Source: JADLEX01 sp964586775 (GTDB lineage Bacteria > Lernaellota > Lernaellaia > JACKCT01). From it: 32,154 bases of DNA. The notes beneath the pieces were generated by a model, which was not told where the DNA came from, made no database searches, and saw only the letters and a program-made list of their open reading frames with translations. This document shows, piece by piece, positions 1 to 9,359 of the stretch (position 1 is the first letter of the stretch; each line of letters opens with the position of its first letter). The position numbers were made by a program, and so were the translations under genes. The stretch spans positions 1 to 32,154 of the forward strand of contig CAZPJD010000099.1 in NCBI GenBank assembly GCA_964586775.1, written 5' to 3'.

Positions 1-2
1 CC

Positions 3-110
3 ATCGACCAATACGTCCGCTGGTACAACGAAGCACGCATCCACTCGGCGCTCGATTACCGGACTCCGTGCGAATTCGAGACCGAATGGATCACACAAAA
101 CGCCGCTTAA
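3..110 (+). CDS. IS3-family transposase OrfB, C-terminal fragment (runs off window)
   Basis: An open frame enters from the left edge and ends at TAA (108-110), giving 35 residues. It contains YVRWYNEARIHSAL followed by DYRTPCEFE, the typical end of the rve/DDE integrase-core domain in IS3-family OrfB transposases (family knowledge: WYN..R.H..L.Y..P..F). The protein would catalyse excision and insertion of the element. The catalytic DDE residues would lie upstream, outside the window, so I cannot say whether the transposase is intact. It reads toward the truncated recombinase that follows. Confidence 0.85.
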   Translation: MDQYVRWYNEARIHSALDYRTPCEFETEWITQNAA

Positions 111-138
111 AACCGTCTTGCTTTCGGGGGGACACTAC
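111..138 (+). repeat. Putative right terminal inverted repeat of the IS3-family element
   Basis: Directly after the transposase stop lies a C/T- then G-rich segment (CTTTCGGGGGGACACTAC). Its complement starts near TAGTGTCCCCCCGAAAGC, the style of IS3-family ends, where the repeat closely follows orfB. Recombinase homology begins at about 139, so the boundary is placed there. The left repeat and target duplication are outside the window, so the exact end is uncertain by a few bases. Confidence 0.45.
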
Positions 139-844
139 GGAGTTCGTCTGCTTCACCATGGAGCAGCGTGACAAGTTCCTGGAACAGTGCCGGCAGACAC
201 ACCCGTCTTGGTACGCGTATTTTGTAACGGCCTTTCACACGGGCATGCGCGTGGGCGAACTGGCAGCCTTGCGGTGGGAGAACGTTGATTTTCAGCTCAG
301 GTCGATCCGCGTGGCGCAAAACGTATGGCGGGGCCATGTCGGGACTCCAAAGTCCAATAAACCAAGATCCGTGCCCATGAACAGGTTACTTTGGGAAGTG
401 CTGTCTGCTCACAAGCACGCTGGGCAGTTTGTCTTCCCGACGCTAACCGGAGGATTGCAGGGGCCGAACGCCGGCGCGAAAGTCCTGAAATCGGTTTGCC
501 GAAAGGTTGGACTTCAGACGATTCGACGGCACGACATGCGACACACGTTTGCCACGATTCTCGTCACGCAGACGAGGAACTTGCCAGTCGTGAAGGAGCT
601 TCTCGGGCACGCCGATTTCAAGACCACGCTGCGTTACGCGCACTACCTTTCGGACACGGGATCGGAAGCGGTCGAGGCGCTCGTCTCGGTACCTTCGAGC
701 AGGTTATCTGAGGGTCAAAACGGGCCGATTATGGTCAATTCCATGGTCAACAGCTCATCCGCCCCCGAAAATCCGTCGCCCCGAAACAACAAAAAGGCCC
801 GCAAGATTCAACACTTGCGAGCCTTGAGGAATGAGTCGGGATGA
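139..844 (+). pseudogene. Tyrosine recombinase (phage-type integrase), 5'-truncated by the IS element
   Basis: The frame encodes the catalytic domain of a tyrosine recombinase that would integrate or excise a mobile element at a tRNA gene. Visible motifs are HTGMRVGELAALRW (first catalytic Arg), TPKSNKPRSVP (Lys region), HDMRHTFAT (HxxR), LLGH, and the nucleophile Tyr in LRYAHY, so the active site is complete. The N-terminal core-binding and arm-binding domains are missing. Homology starts at about EFVCFTMEQ, immediately after the IS end; upstream residues in the same frame come from IS sequence (a GTG at 68 opens this chimeric frame). An internal ATG lies at 158. The C-terminal tail is low complexity and is encoded by the tRNA terminator and the tRNA 3' end; the stop codon (842-844) lies inside the tRNA gene. 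It is probably non-functional, although expression from an IS promoter cannot be excluded. Confidence 0.8.
791..825 (-). terminator. Rho-independent terminator of the tRNA-Pro transcript
   Basis: On the minus strand a 12-bp stem (positions 794-805 with 814-825, one G-T wobble, 8-nt loop) is followed by five T (795-791). It lies 10 bp past the tRNA 3' end. It also sits inside the 3' end of the opposing integrase frame. Confidence 0.8.
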
Positions 845-909
845 CTGGATTTGAACCAGCGACCCCCTGCTCCCGAAGCAGGTGCTCTACCAGGCTGAGC
901 CACATCCCG
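836..909 (-). tRNA. tRNA-Pro (anticodon CGG)
   Basis: A 74-nt cloverleaf: acceptor CGGGATG pairs with CATCCCG plus discriminator A. The D-stem is GCTC/GAGC, the anticodon stem CCTGC/GCAGG with loop TTCGGGA gives anticodon CGG, and the T-arm is GCTGG-TTCAAAT-CCAGT. CCA is not encoded. It reads codon CCG. It follows rpe on the same strand by 56 bp with no clear promoter between, so it may be cotranscribed. Its 3' end is the likely attachment site of the adjoining integrase remnant. Confidence 0.95.
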
Positions 910-965
910 ATGGTTGGAGTTTCGCGCCGGCGCGATTCTCCCGCAGATTGTCAGGCGGCGCGGGC

Positions 966-1667
966 TTAGATCGACAGCGCCGGGGCTACGGCCTCGTTCG
1001 CCTCGATCCTGGCGAGTTCGGCGCGCATCCGGTCCACCGTTGCGCGGTAGTCCTTGGTGTGGAAGATCGCCGATCCGGCGACGAACGCGTCGCATCCCGC
1101 CGCGGCGACCTCGCCGATGTTCTCCGGTCCGACGCCGCCGTCCGCCTCTACTAATATGGAACGCCCCGCGCGGTCAATCCGGTCTCGGACCTCGCGAATG
1201 CGTTCGAGGGATCCCTCGATGAATTTCTGCCCCCCGAAGCCGGGATTCACCGTCATCACGAGCACGTAGTCGATGAAGCGCAGCACCGGCTCGATCACCG
1301 ACACCGGCGTCGCGGGGTTGAGCACGACGCCCGCCTTTTTCCCCAGCGAACGGATGAGCTGGAGCGTTCGATGCAAATGGCAGCCCGTCTCGACGTGCAC
1401 GCTGATCCAGTCCGCGCCCGCTTCGGCAAAGGCCGGAACGTAGCGGTCGGCGTTTTCGATCATCAGGTGGACGTCGAGCGGCAGGGTCGTCACCTTGCGC
1501 ACCGATGCAACGACCGGCGGACCGATCGTGATGTTGGGAACGAAGTGGCCGTCCATCACGTCGACGTGAATCCAATCGGCGCCCGCCGCTTCGACCGCGC
1601 GAATCTCGTCGCCCAATCGGGCGAAATCGGCAGACAGAATCGAGGGCGCAATCAGAAATCGGGACAT
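966..1667 (-). CDS. rpe: Ribulose-phosphate 3-epimerase
   Basis: The 233-residue cytosolic TIM-barrel enzyme interconverts D-ribulose 5-phosphate and D-xylulose 5-phosphate in the pentose phosphate or Calvin pathways. Visible family signatures are IAPSILSADFARLGDE at the N-terminus, the metal-site block HVDVMDGHFVPNITIGP, DVHLMIENADRY, the active-site loop MTVNPGFGGQKFI, and the phosphate-binding VEADGGV and FVAGSAIF. Length is slightly above the usual ~220 because of a C-terminal extension of about ten residues. The ATG start has a GGAG five bases upstream. It is followed by tRNA-Pro on the same strand. Confidence 0.97.
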   Translation of the reverse strand: MSRFLIAPSILSADFARLGDEIRAVEAAGADWIHVDVMDGHFVPNITIGPPVVASVRKVTTLPLDVHLMIENADRYVPAFAEAGADWISVHVETGCHLHRTLQLIRSLGKKAGVVLNPATPVSVIEPVLRFIDYVLVMTVNPGFGGQKFIEGSLERIREVRDRIDRAGRSILVEADGGVGPENIGEVAAAGCDAFVAGSAIFHTKDYRATVDRMRAELARIEANEAVAPALSI

Positions 1668-1764
1668 GCGTACTCCGCGAAGAATCGAGCCGAGTGCGTG
1701 GCGCGCGGCATGATAGCCAAACCCGCCACCGGGGCAAGTGGAGCGGGAGCGACGACGATCGAGT

Positions 1765-3906
<2,142 letters not shown>

Positions 3907-3999
3907 GGACTGCGGCACCTGTGCGTCCGGCAAAAGGGGGAATCCCTCTATCCTATCGGCCGATCGGCCCAATTCCCCAAATCTTTGAATCGTGCGTGC

Positions 4000-4008
4000 G
4001 TTATAGCA
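4000..4008 (-). promoter_or_regulatory. Candidate extended -10 box upstream of the hybrid kinase
   Basis: The minus strand reads TGCTATAAC, a close match to an extended -10 (TGnTATAAT). No good -35 is visible. It lies 94 bp upstream of the ATG at 3906 and overlaps the rejected TTG start at 4011. Confidence 0.35.
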
Positions 4009-4058
4009 CAAAGGGCGGCGCGGTTAGAACCCCGGAACCAACGGACGGACGCGGCGCG

Positions 4059-5387
4059 TCAGGACATGGCGACGGCTTCGCCGATCAGCTCGCGTACGTA
4101 GTCGAGCTTTTCGTGCTCGGGACCGTAGAGCATTTTCGCCACCGCGTCGGGATCGAGCGGCTGAACGGGGCTTTTGCTGACAAGGCGCTTGATGACGGAG
4201 AGGTCCGCGCGACGCATCACCGCGGCCAGGTTGGGGACGCGCTCGTTGAGCACGATGCTGCGATACGGATACTCCTGAAAGTAGTAGAGGTTCGCCTTGA
4301 ACCCCATGTCCCAGATGTTCTGCGCCTGCTCGGGGCTGATCGGGTTGCCCGCGTCGGTGTAGCGCTCGAGCAGGAGTTCCTTGACCGCTTCGGTGTCCTC
4401 GATCGGCGCCTTGGTCTGAAGGAGTTCGTAGAGCGTCTCGAAGGCGCGAATGCGTTCGGCGTGGGCTTCGAGACGATAGTTGATCTGGCGAAGCGCGTTT
4501 CGATAGACCGACTCAAGATCGACGCTCGACGCATCCTGATCCGAGGCGGTGACCGAGGACTCGACGGTCACGGGCGCAACGAAAGGGCCGCCGTCCTCAT
4601 CCTTCTGGATCTCGACGACGTCGTGGCATTCCTCGACGAACTGTGTGAAGGTCTTGTAGCCGTAGTTGCCCTCGTCGAACGACGGATCGAGGCGCACCAT
4701 CATGGGGCGCACGGTGTAGATTGAAACCCGTCCGTCGTCGCGGCTGCGCGCAAGCCGCCGCACCGCGCGCAGCAGCAGGTCCTTGGCGTCGTCGCGATTC
4801 GCGGGCGTGGGGGCTTCCTCGGACTCCGCCGGCGTTTCCTCGTCGACGGTCGCTCCCGAGCCCTCGAGCAGCGTGTGGTAGTACTTGAACTCGTTGCAGG
4901 CCTTGATCCAGTAGATGTTCGACGAGTTCTTCGCGCCGATGCCGATCACGTACCGCCCGCGCGTGCGCAGCTTCTGGGCGAGGTTCGAGAAATCCGAATC
5001 GCCGCCGATGACCACCTGCATGGTCACGTAGGGGTAGTGGAAGACGTCCTCGACCGCATCGATGGCGAGGCGAATGTCCGCGCCGTTTTTGGCGTGCGAT
5101 CCGCGCGGGAAGAGTTGGACCAGATCGACGGAGTGCTCCATCAGCACGAAGCGGTACTGGCGCAGCATGGTCCAGTTTGCATAGGCGCGGTTGATGACCA
5201 CGTTCCCCAGCGAATTGAGGTAGTCCATGATGACCTTGACGTTGGCCAGCCGCTCCGGCTCGCGAAAACCCACGCGCGAGGGCGCGGGCGCGTTGCGTAA
5301 CTGGACGCCGTTGTGGATGTTCTCGAAGTCCCAGTAGACGGCGATGCGTTCGGCGGACGGGGAGCGCTCGGGGGTCTCGATGGTCAC
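4059..5387 (-). CDS. NYN-domain putative ribonuclease with OST-HTH/LOTUS-like domain
   Basis: A 442-residue soluble protein. Residues 14-170 form a NYN (PIN-like, LabA/DUF88) domain with the acidic metal-site set: Asp20 in VYWDFEN, Asp104 in GADIRLAID, and Asp130/Asp132 in GGDSDF. Members cleave RNA with Mg2+. Residues about 200-275 match the OST-HTH/LOTUS pattern (a winged helix ending in FDEGNYGYKTFTQFVE), which binds RNA and is known to follow NYN domains in bacteria. The C-terminal ~150 residues are helical and unassigned; they may hold a second, diverged copy. The start is GTG at 5387, supported by GGAG seven bases upstream. An overlapping ATG at 5400 is in another frame. The RNA target is unknown and no antitoxin-like partner is adjacent. 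Confidence 0.8.
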   Translation of the reverse strand: MTIETPERSPSAERIAVYWDFENIHNGVQLRNAPAPSRVGFREPERLANVKVIMDYLNSLGNVVINRAYANWTMLRQYRFVLMEHSVDLVQLFPRGSHAKNGADIRLAIDAVEDVFHYPYVTMQVVIGGDSDFSNLAQKLRTRGRYVIGIGAKNSSNIYWIKACNEFKYYHTLLEGSGATVDEETPAESEEAPTPANRDDAKDLLLRAVRRLARSRDDGRVSIYTVRPMMVRLDPSFDEGNYGYKTFTQFVEECHDVVEIQKDEDGGPFVAPVTVESSVTASDQDASSVDLESVYRNALRQINYRLEAHAERIRAFETLYELLQTKAPIEDTEAVKELLLERYTDAGNPISPEQAQNIWDMGFKANLYYFQEYPYRSIVLNERVPNLAAVMRRADLSVIKRLVSKSPVQPLDPDAVAKMLYGPEHEKLDYVRELIGEAVAMS

Positions 5388-5490
5388 GACATGACTCCAT
5401 GGCGAAAAGGGAAATGAAAAATTCCTGGTTTTCCCGGCGAAAGGAGCGACGAATCCGTCAAATACGCTCCAAACGCCTCAACGCGGCTTC

Positions 5491-5518
5491 TTGACAATGC
5501 GATACCGAACGGTCAATT
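5491..5518 (+). promoter_or_regulatory. Candidate promoter for the thioredoxin-fold lipoprotein
   Basis: A perfect -35 hexamer TTGACA (5491-5496) is followed after 16 bp by a weak -10 (TCAATT, 5513-5518). The ATG is 45 bp further on and carries a strong Shine-Dalgarno AAGGAGAGG (5550-5558). The -10 is the weak part of the call. Confidence 0.4.
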
Positions 5519-5563
5519 AGCCAGTTTAAGCGACACGACGGGGTCGCGCAAGGAGAGGATTTC

Positions 5564-6871
5564 ATGAATTCGAGGTGGATGTGGACGTGGGCGGCGTTTG
5601 CCGTCGTGATACTGACGGTTACGACAGGCGGCGCGGTGCTGGGATGCGCGAGCGGCGGCGACGATGACGACGATGGCGGCAGCGAATCGAACTTCCAGAC
5701 GGCATGCACGAATATCGCGAGCTGCGGCTTGGGCGCGGATCTGGGCATCGCCGACATGGACGCCTGCGAAGACGCGCTCGGCGCGCTCGACGAGGCGACC
5801 GTGTCGTGCATCGACGCCGCGAGCAACTGCGGTCAGTTGGGTCAATGCTTCGGCATTACCGGCGACGATGACGACGACGCTGCGGACGACGACGATGCCG
5901 ATGACGACGATGATGCCGATGACGACGACGATGCCGATGACGACGGCGGCGGCGATGCGCCCAAGCTGAAGACGCCCTCGTTCCTCATCAGCGCGGCGGA
6001 TCCCGAACTCGCCGGTTGGGACGAGTGGAACGGCGGCGACTTCTGTCCCGATTGGGAAAAGGCCCGCTGGTCCGCGGGATGGACCGACTTCGATGAGGAT
6101 CTGGGCGGTGGAAAGATGTACGTCGCGCTGGACGGCGGCGACCCCATCGAGTCGGATCTCCCCGCTTCGTTGCCCACGTCGGGCACGTGGGATACGTTGA
6201 GAATTTACGTGGACCTGGACGAGGAATTCGCCGAGGTCGGCGACCACGACGTCGAGGTCTGGGTCACGGACGCGGTCGGGAACGAAAGCAACCATCTGAG
6301 CTTCAGCTACGGCGTGAGCGCCGACCCGACGCCCTACGGTCTAGGATCGCAGTTCGCCAACTTCACGCTGCGCGGATTCAAGGCGACGGTGACGGCGATC
6401 GACGGTTCGACGGGGACGTTCGCGGACTACACGCTCTCGGATTACCTCGGCCAGGTCGTGGTCGTGGACAGCTTCGCGGGCTGGTGCCCGCCGTGCGACA
6501 CCGCCGCGCCGCAACTCGACGACATCGCCGCGACATACGCCGGCGACGCGGTCGTCTTTTCGTTCATGGCCGATACTCAGACCGGCGACCCCACCCCCGG
6601 CGTGGACGACCTCGATCTCGAAGGTTGGACGCTGTACCACTTCGGCAAGTACTGGTACGAGCCCGCCAGACGCAAAGTCGGCGACGACCCAATCCAGCTC
6701 ACCGGCACCGTGCTGAACGACCAGAACTACGGCGTGACCGGCGACTACTACATCGCCAACTACGTCCCGCAGACCTTCGTGCTCGACGCCGACCACGTGG
6801 TGCGTTTCAAGATGAACGGTTTCTACCAGCCCTACATCGAGGACGTGATCGACTACCTGCTGACGCTCTGA
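5564..6871 (+). CDS. Lipoprotein with Cys-rich domain, poly-Asp linker and TlpA-like thioredoxin domain
   Basis: A 435-residue exported lipoprotein. The signal peptide ends in the lipobox VLGC with lipidated Cys28; Ala at +2 would suit outer-membrane sorting by E. coli rules. A small domain with six cysteines (48, 54, 68, 82, 90, 95) follows, probably helical and disulfide-bonded. Residues 101-127 are almost all Asp with spaced Ala. After a beta-rich region (about 135-255) comes a TlpA/AhpC-type thioredoxin fold with the active site WCPPC (308-311) and the cis-Pro segment YVPQTFVLD. The likely role is thiol-disulfide exchange at the cell envelope; the substrate is unknown. ATG 5564 has an AAGGAGAGG ribosome site. 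A terminator hairpin follows the stop, so the gene is probably monocistronic. Confidence 0.85.
   Translation: MNSRWMWTWAAFAVVILTVTTGGAVLGCASGGDDDDDGGSESNFQTACTNIASCGLGADLGIADMDACEDALGALDEATVSCIDAASNCGQLGQCFGITGDDDDDAADDDDADDDDDADDDDDADDDGGGDAPKLKTPSFLISAADPELAGWDEWNGGDFCPDWEKARWSAGWTDFDEDLGGGKMYVALDGGDPIESDLPASLPTSGTWDTLRIYVDLDEEFAEVGDHDVEVWVTDAVGNESNHLSFSYGVSADPTPYGLGSQFANFTLRGFKATVTAIDGSTGTFADYTLSDYLGQVVVVDSFAGWCPPCDTAAPQLDDIAATYAGDAVVFSFMADTQTGDPTPGVDDLDLEGWTLYHFGKYWYEPARRKVGDDPIQLTGTVLNDQNYGVTGDYYIANYVPQTFVLDADHVVRFKMNGFYQPYIEDVIDYLLTL
5885..5944 (+). repeat. 18-bp tandem repeat encoding the Asp/Ala linker
   Basis: The GAT-GCC-GAT core recurs with an exact 18-bp period (GCC at 5897, 5915 and 5933), with GAC/GAT codons between. 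One unit codes for DADDDD. Nearly identical units make copy-number change by slippage possible without shifting the frame. Confidence 0.75.
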
Positions 6872-6899
6872 TCCGCGTCGATCCCGCATCGACATCCCG

Positions 6900-6932
6900 C
6901 GACGCCGGCCTTCTCGGTCGGCGTCGTCGTTT
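6900..6932 (+). terminator. Terminator-like hairpin after the lipoprotein gene
   Basis: An 11-bp stem (6900-6910 with 6916-6926, one G-T wobble) closes a 5-nt loop and is followed by TCGTTT. It starts 29 bp after the stop codon. The T tract is short but the stem is very stable. Confidence 0.6.
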
Positions 6933-7071
6933 CGGCGGCGTCCTCGCCCGACGGATGGGTGTGGAGGCGTTGCGAGGGCGGCGCTTTTGTGGCAAAAAGC
7001 GCGCGCTTCAATTCCGACGAATCCGGCCCGCGTTTTCGGTCGGTCGATGTCGCCACCGCAGGAGTTCCGCC

Positions 7072-8157
7072 ATGGCCCGCGCGCACAACTTTTCTCCCGG
7101 TCCCTCCATGATTCCGCTCCCGGTGCTCGAATGGGCGCAGGCCGAGATGACGGACTTCGCCGGCTCGGGCATGAGCGTGATGGAGCTGTCGCACCGGGGG
7201 AAGGTGTTCGAGCAGGTGCACGAGCGCGCGAAGGCCGACCTGCGCGAATTGCTCGGCATTCCCGAGGGCTACCGCATTCTCTTTTTGCAGGGAGGGGCGA
7301 GCCTGCAATTCGCGATGATCCCGATGAATCTGCTCGGCCCGGGCGAGAGCGCCGACTACATCGTCACCGGCACGTGGTCCGAGAAGGCGATCAAGGAAGC
7401 GAAGATCGTCGCCAAGGCGCGCGCGGCGGCGACATCGAAGGAAACGAACTACGACCGAATCCCCGACCTCGACTCGATCGAGTTCGATCCGGCCGCGAAA
7501 TACGTCCACATCACCACGAACAACACGATCTTCGGCACGCAGTACCCCGCGCTGCCCGACACGAAGGGTCTGCCGCTCATCGCCGACATGTCTTCGGACA
7601 TCCTGTGCGGCCCGATCGACGTGTCGAAGTTCGGCCTGATCTACGCCGGGGCGCAGAAGAACCTCGGGCCGTCTGGAACCACGCTCGTGATCGTGAAGGA
7701 ATCGCTGCTCGGCGTGGTGCGCGAGACGGCTCCGACGATGATGCGCTACCAGATCCACATCGAAAACGACTCGATGTACAACACGCCGCCCACCTTCGGG
7801 ATTTACATGATCGGCCTCACCGCGCGCTGGATCAAGGAAATGGGCGGCGTCGCGGCGATCGGGAAACGCAATCGCGAAAAGGCGGGCATGCCCTACGCGG
7901 CCATCGACGACTCGGGCGGCTTCTATCGCGGCCACGCGCAGCCGGGCAGCCGCTCGACCATGAACGTCACGTTCCGGCTGCCGACCGAGGATCTGGAAAA
8001 GCTCTTCGTCAAGGAAGCCGCGGCCGAGAACATCGTCGAGATCAAGGGCCACCGCAGCGTGGGCGGCATGCGCGCGTCGATCTACAACGCGATGGAGCCG
8101 TCTTCGGTGAAGGTGCTCGTCGATTTCATGGGAGAGTTCGGTCGCAAGCACGGTTGA
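7072..8157 (+). CDS. serC: Phosphoserine aminotransferase
   Basis: The 361-residue PLP enzyme (class V fold) converts 3-phosphohydroxypyruvate and glutamate to phosphoserine, the second step of serine synthesis; in E. coli it also serves pyridoxine synthesis. Signatures are the N-terminal NFSPGPSMIP, the substrate loop GMSVMELSHRG, FLQGGASLQFAMIPMNL, the PLP-contact ADMSSDI, and the Schiff-base Lys in YAGAQKNLGPSG. The C-terminal GHRSVGGMRASIYNAM is also typical, and length matches the usual ~360. ATG 7072 has AGGAG seven bases upstream. Neither serA nor serB is adjacent. Confidence 0.97.
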   Translation: MARAHNFSPGPSMIPLPVLEWAQAEMTDFAGSGMSVMELSHRGKVFEQVHERAKADLRELLGIPEGYRILFLQGGASLQFAMIPMNLLGPGESADYIVTGTWSEKAIKEAKIVAKARAAATSKETNYDRIPDLDSIEFDPAAKYVHITTNNTIFGTQYPALPDTKGLPLIADMSSDILCGPIDVSKFGLIYAGAQKNLGPSGTTLVIVKESLLGVVRETAPTMMRYQIHIENDSMYNTPPTFGIYMIGLTARWIKEMGGVAAIGKRNREKAGMPYAAIDDSGGFYRGHAQPGSRSTMNVTFRLPTEDLEKLFVKEAAAENIVEIKGHRSVGGMRASIYNAMEPSSVKVLVDFMGEFGRKHG

Positions 8158-8181
8158 TGGATTCGAACGATCTTTCAACCC

Positions 8182-8205
8182 CGGCGTCGCGAGATCGCGG
8201 CGCCG
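8182..8205 (+). terminator. Strong GC hairpin after serC, possible terminator
   Basis: A 10-bp stem (8182-8191 with 8196-8205, one wobble) with tetraloop AGAT begins 25 bp after the serC stop. It is followed by ATATCGTT rather than a clear T run, so intrinsic termination is only likely. Confidence 0.4.
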
Positions 8206-8230
8206 ATATCGTTGGCGGCCAGCGCGCCGA

Positions 8231-8260
8231 TTGACCCGCGGTGTGCGCGGCGCATACACT
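8231..8260 (+). promoter_or_regulatory. Candidate promoter of the 8278-15555 gene run
   Basis: TTGACC (8231-8236) and TACACT (8255-8260) are separated by 18 bp. Transcription would start near 8267, just ahead of the AGGAG that serves the GTG at 8278, giving a very short leader. It lies after the serC hairpin. Confidence 0.45.
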
Positions 8261-8277
8261 TCGCGCGAGGAGAGAAG

Positions 8278-8913
8278 GTGGAGCGCATCGCGGAATCGCT
8301 GGTCAAACGGTACCTTGCGTCGCAGGGCTATCTCGCCGCATTCGGCGTCAACGTTTCCGCGACCACCGAAACCGGCCCGACCATGCGCGCCTTCGACGTG
8401 GTGGGGCTGCGCATCCGCGCGGGGAGCCTCGCCGAGGCTGTCGTGGGCGTCATCCGCGCGTGGTGGAATCCTGGCGCGCACCTGACACCGAGCCTGTTGC
8501 GTTCGCACCTGCTGGCCGGCGTCGCCGAGGCGCTCTCTGATGACGCGGTCGATGCCCTGCGCATCGGTTACGGCCTGTCGCCCGCCGTGATCCGAAAGGT
8601 GCTGTTCTACAGCCAGGCGAGCCCTGAAAAGTCCGAAGAGGCCGAGGCGACGCTCGCGAAATACGGCATCGAAACGGTGTATCTCGACCGCGAGGCCGCG
8701 TCGCTCGCCCGCGAGTCGTGGCCCAGCGAGGTGCCCGGCGACGCGGCGATCGCGATGATCCGCGCTTTTGTGCGTGGCGCGTGGCGAGAGGGATCGGGCG
8801 GAGCGGACTTGCGGGAATCGGACGTCAAACCCGTCGCCGAGCCGCCGACGCCGCAGCTCTCGCTGGCGCTCTTTGGCGATCGTTCGCCGGGAAGCGGCGG
8901 GACGGACGACTGA
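8278..8913 (+). CDS. Unrecognised soluble protein, first gene of the run
   Basis: A 211-residue protein without signal peptide or membrane segment. I do not recognise the family. The order of elements (an N-terminal helix ESLVKRYLASQGY, then FDVVGLRI, then AVVGVIRAWW) loosely recalls PD-(D/E)XK nuclease folds, where an Asp strand is followed by a strand with E-x-K. Here the second motif has V-x-R instead, so catalysis is doubtful. The middle has a helical stretch and YGLSPAVIRKVLFYS; the tail is low-complexity and Pro-rich. The GTG start at 8278 is preferred because AGGAG lies just upstream; the frame stays open to 8212. The stop is two bases before the next ATG, so the two are probably cotranscribed. 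Confidence 0.65.
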   Translation: MERIAESLVKRYLASQGYLAAFGVNVSATTETGPTMRAFDVVGLRIRAGSLAEAVVGVIRAWWNPGAHLTPSLLRSHLLAGVAEALSDDAVDALRIGYGLSPAVIRKVLFYSQASPEKSEEAEATLAKYGIETVYLDREAASLARESWPSEVPGDAAIAMIRAFVRGAWREGSGGADLRESDVKPVAEPPTPQLSLALFGDRSPGSGGTDD

Positions 8914-8915
8914 CC

Positions 8916-9359
8916 ATGGCGCGCGACGCGTGGGATTCCGATCGTTCGAGGCGGCGCTATTGGCCGGGCGTGGTGTTGCGTCTGGCGGTTCTCGTGATCG
9001 CCGCGGGCGGAGTGTTGTTCGTCGGGCAATCGCGCTACGGCTGGCGGCCCTTCGGAGACAAGATCACCGCCAAACAACTTCGAGAAAACCTCGGCGAAGC
9101 GACAGCGACGCCGACCCCACAGGACATGGGCGCGCTGCTGCGCGAAGCGGCCGAGAACGCGGACGCGACGCCGGCGCCTTCGACGACCACCACGACGACG
9201 GCGACGACCACGACGACCACGGTGAAGGCGACGACCACCACGGTCAAACCCACGACCACCAAGCCGACGACCACCACCACGGTCCCGAAATCCGCGTCGG
9301 ATCTGACCGATCAGGATCAGAAGGCGCTCGACGACCTTCTGAAGCAGGAGTCCGATTGA
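8916..9359 (+). CDS. Single-pass membrane protein with Thr-rich linker
   Basis: A 147-residue protein with a basic N-terminus (RSRRR) and one hydrophobic helix at about 18-37, which suggests an anchor with the rest outside the cytoplasm. After a short helical segment (about 48-85) comes a Thr-rich stretch with spaced Lys, Val and Pro (about 89-125), then a charged C-terminal helix. The composition resembles a wall- or periplasm-spanning linker, possibly a site for O-glycosylation, but no enzyme domain is present. Its stop codon overlaps the TTG start of the ClpX-like gene (TTGA), so the two are translationally coupled. Function unknown. Confidence 0.7.
   Translation: MARDAWDSDRSRRRYWPGVVLRLAVLVIAAGGVLFVGQSRYGWRPFGDKITAKQLRENLGEATATPTPQDMGALLREAAENADATPAPSTTTTTTATTTTTTVKATTTTVKPTTTKPTTTTTVPKSASDLTDQDQKALDDLLKQESD

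Noticed and set aside
922..935. Perfect 14-bp palindrome TCGCGCCGGCGCGA just upstream of tRNA-Pro
   Set aside because: Made only of short GC-rich steps common in this genome; no loop for a hairpin and no promoter elements around it.
3907..4011. Extended N-terminus of the hybrid kinase from a TTG at 4011
   Set aside because: TTG without a ribosome site; the extra 35 residues look random and overlap a likely -10 box. The ATG at 3906 is favoured.
5491..5516. TTGAC and GTCAA arms before the thioredoxin lipoprotein
   Set aside because: The arms are 16 bp apart, not the 4 bp required for an FNR-type site; TTGACA is better read as a -35 element.
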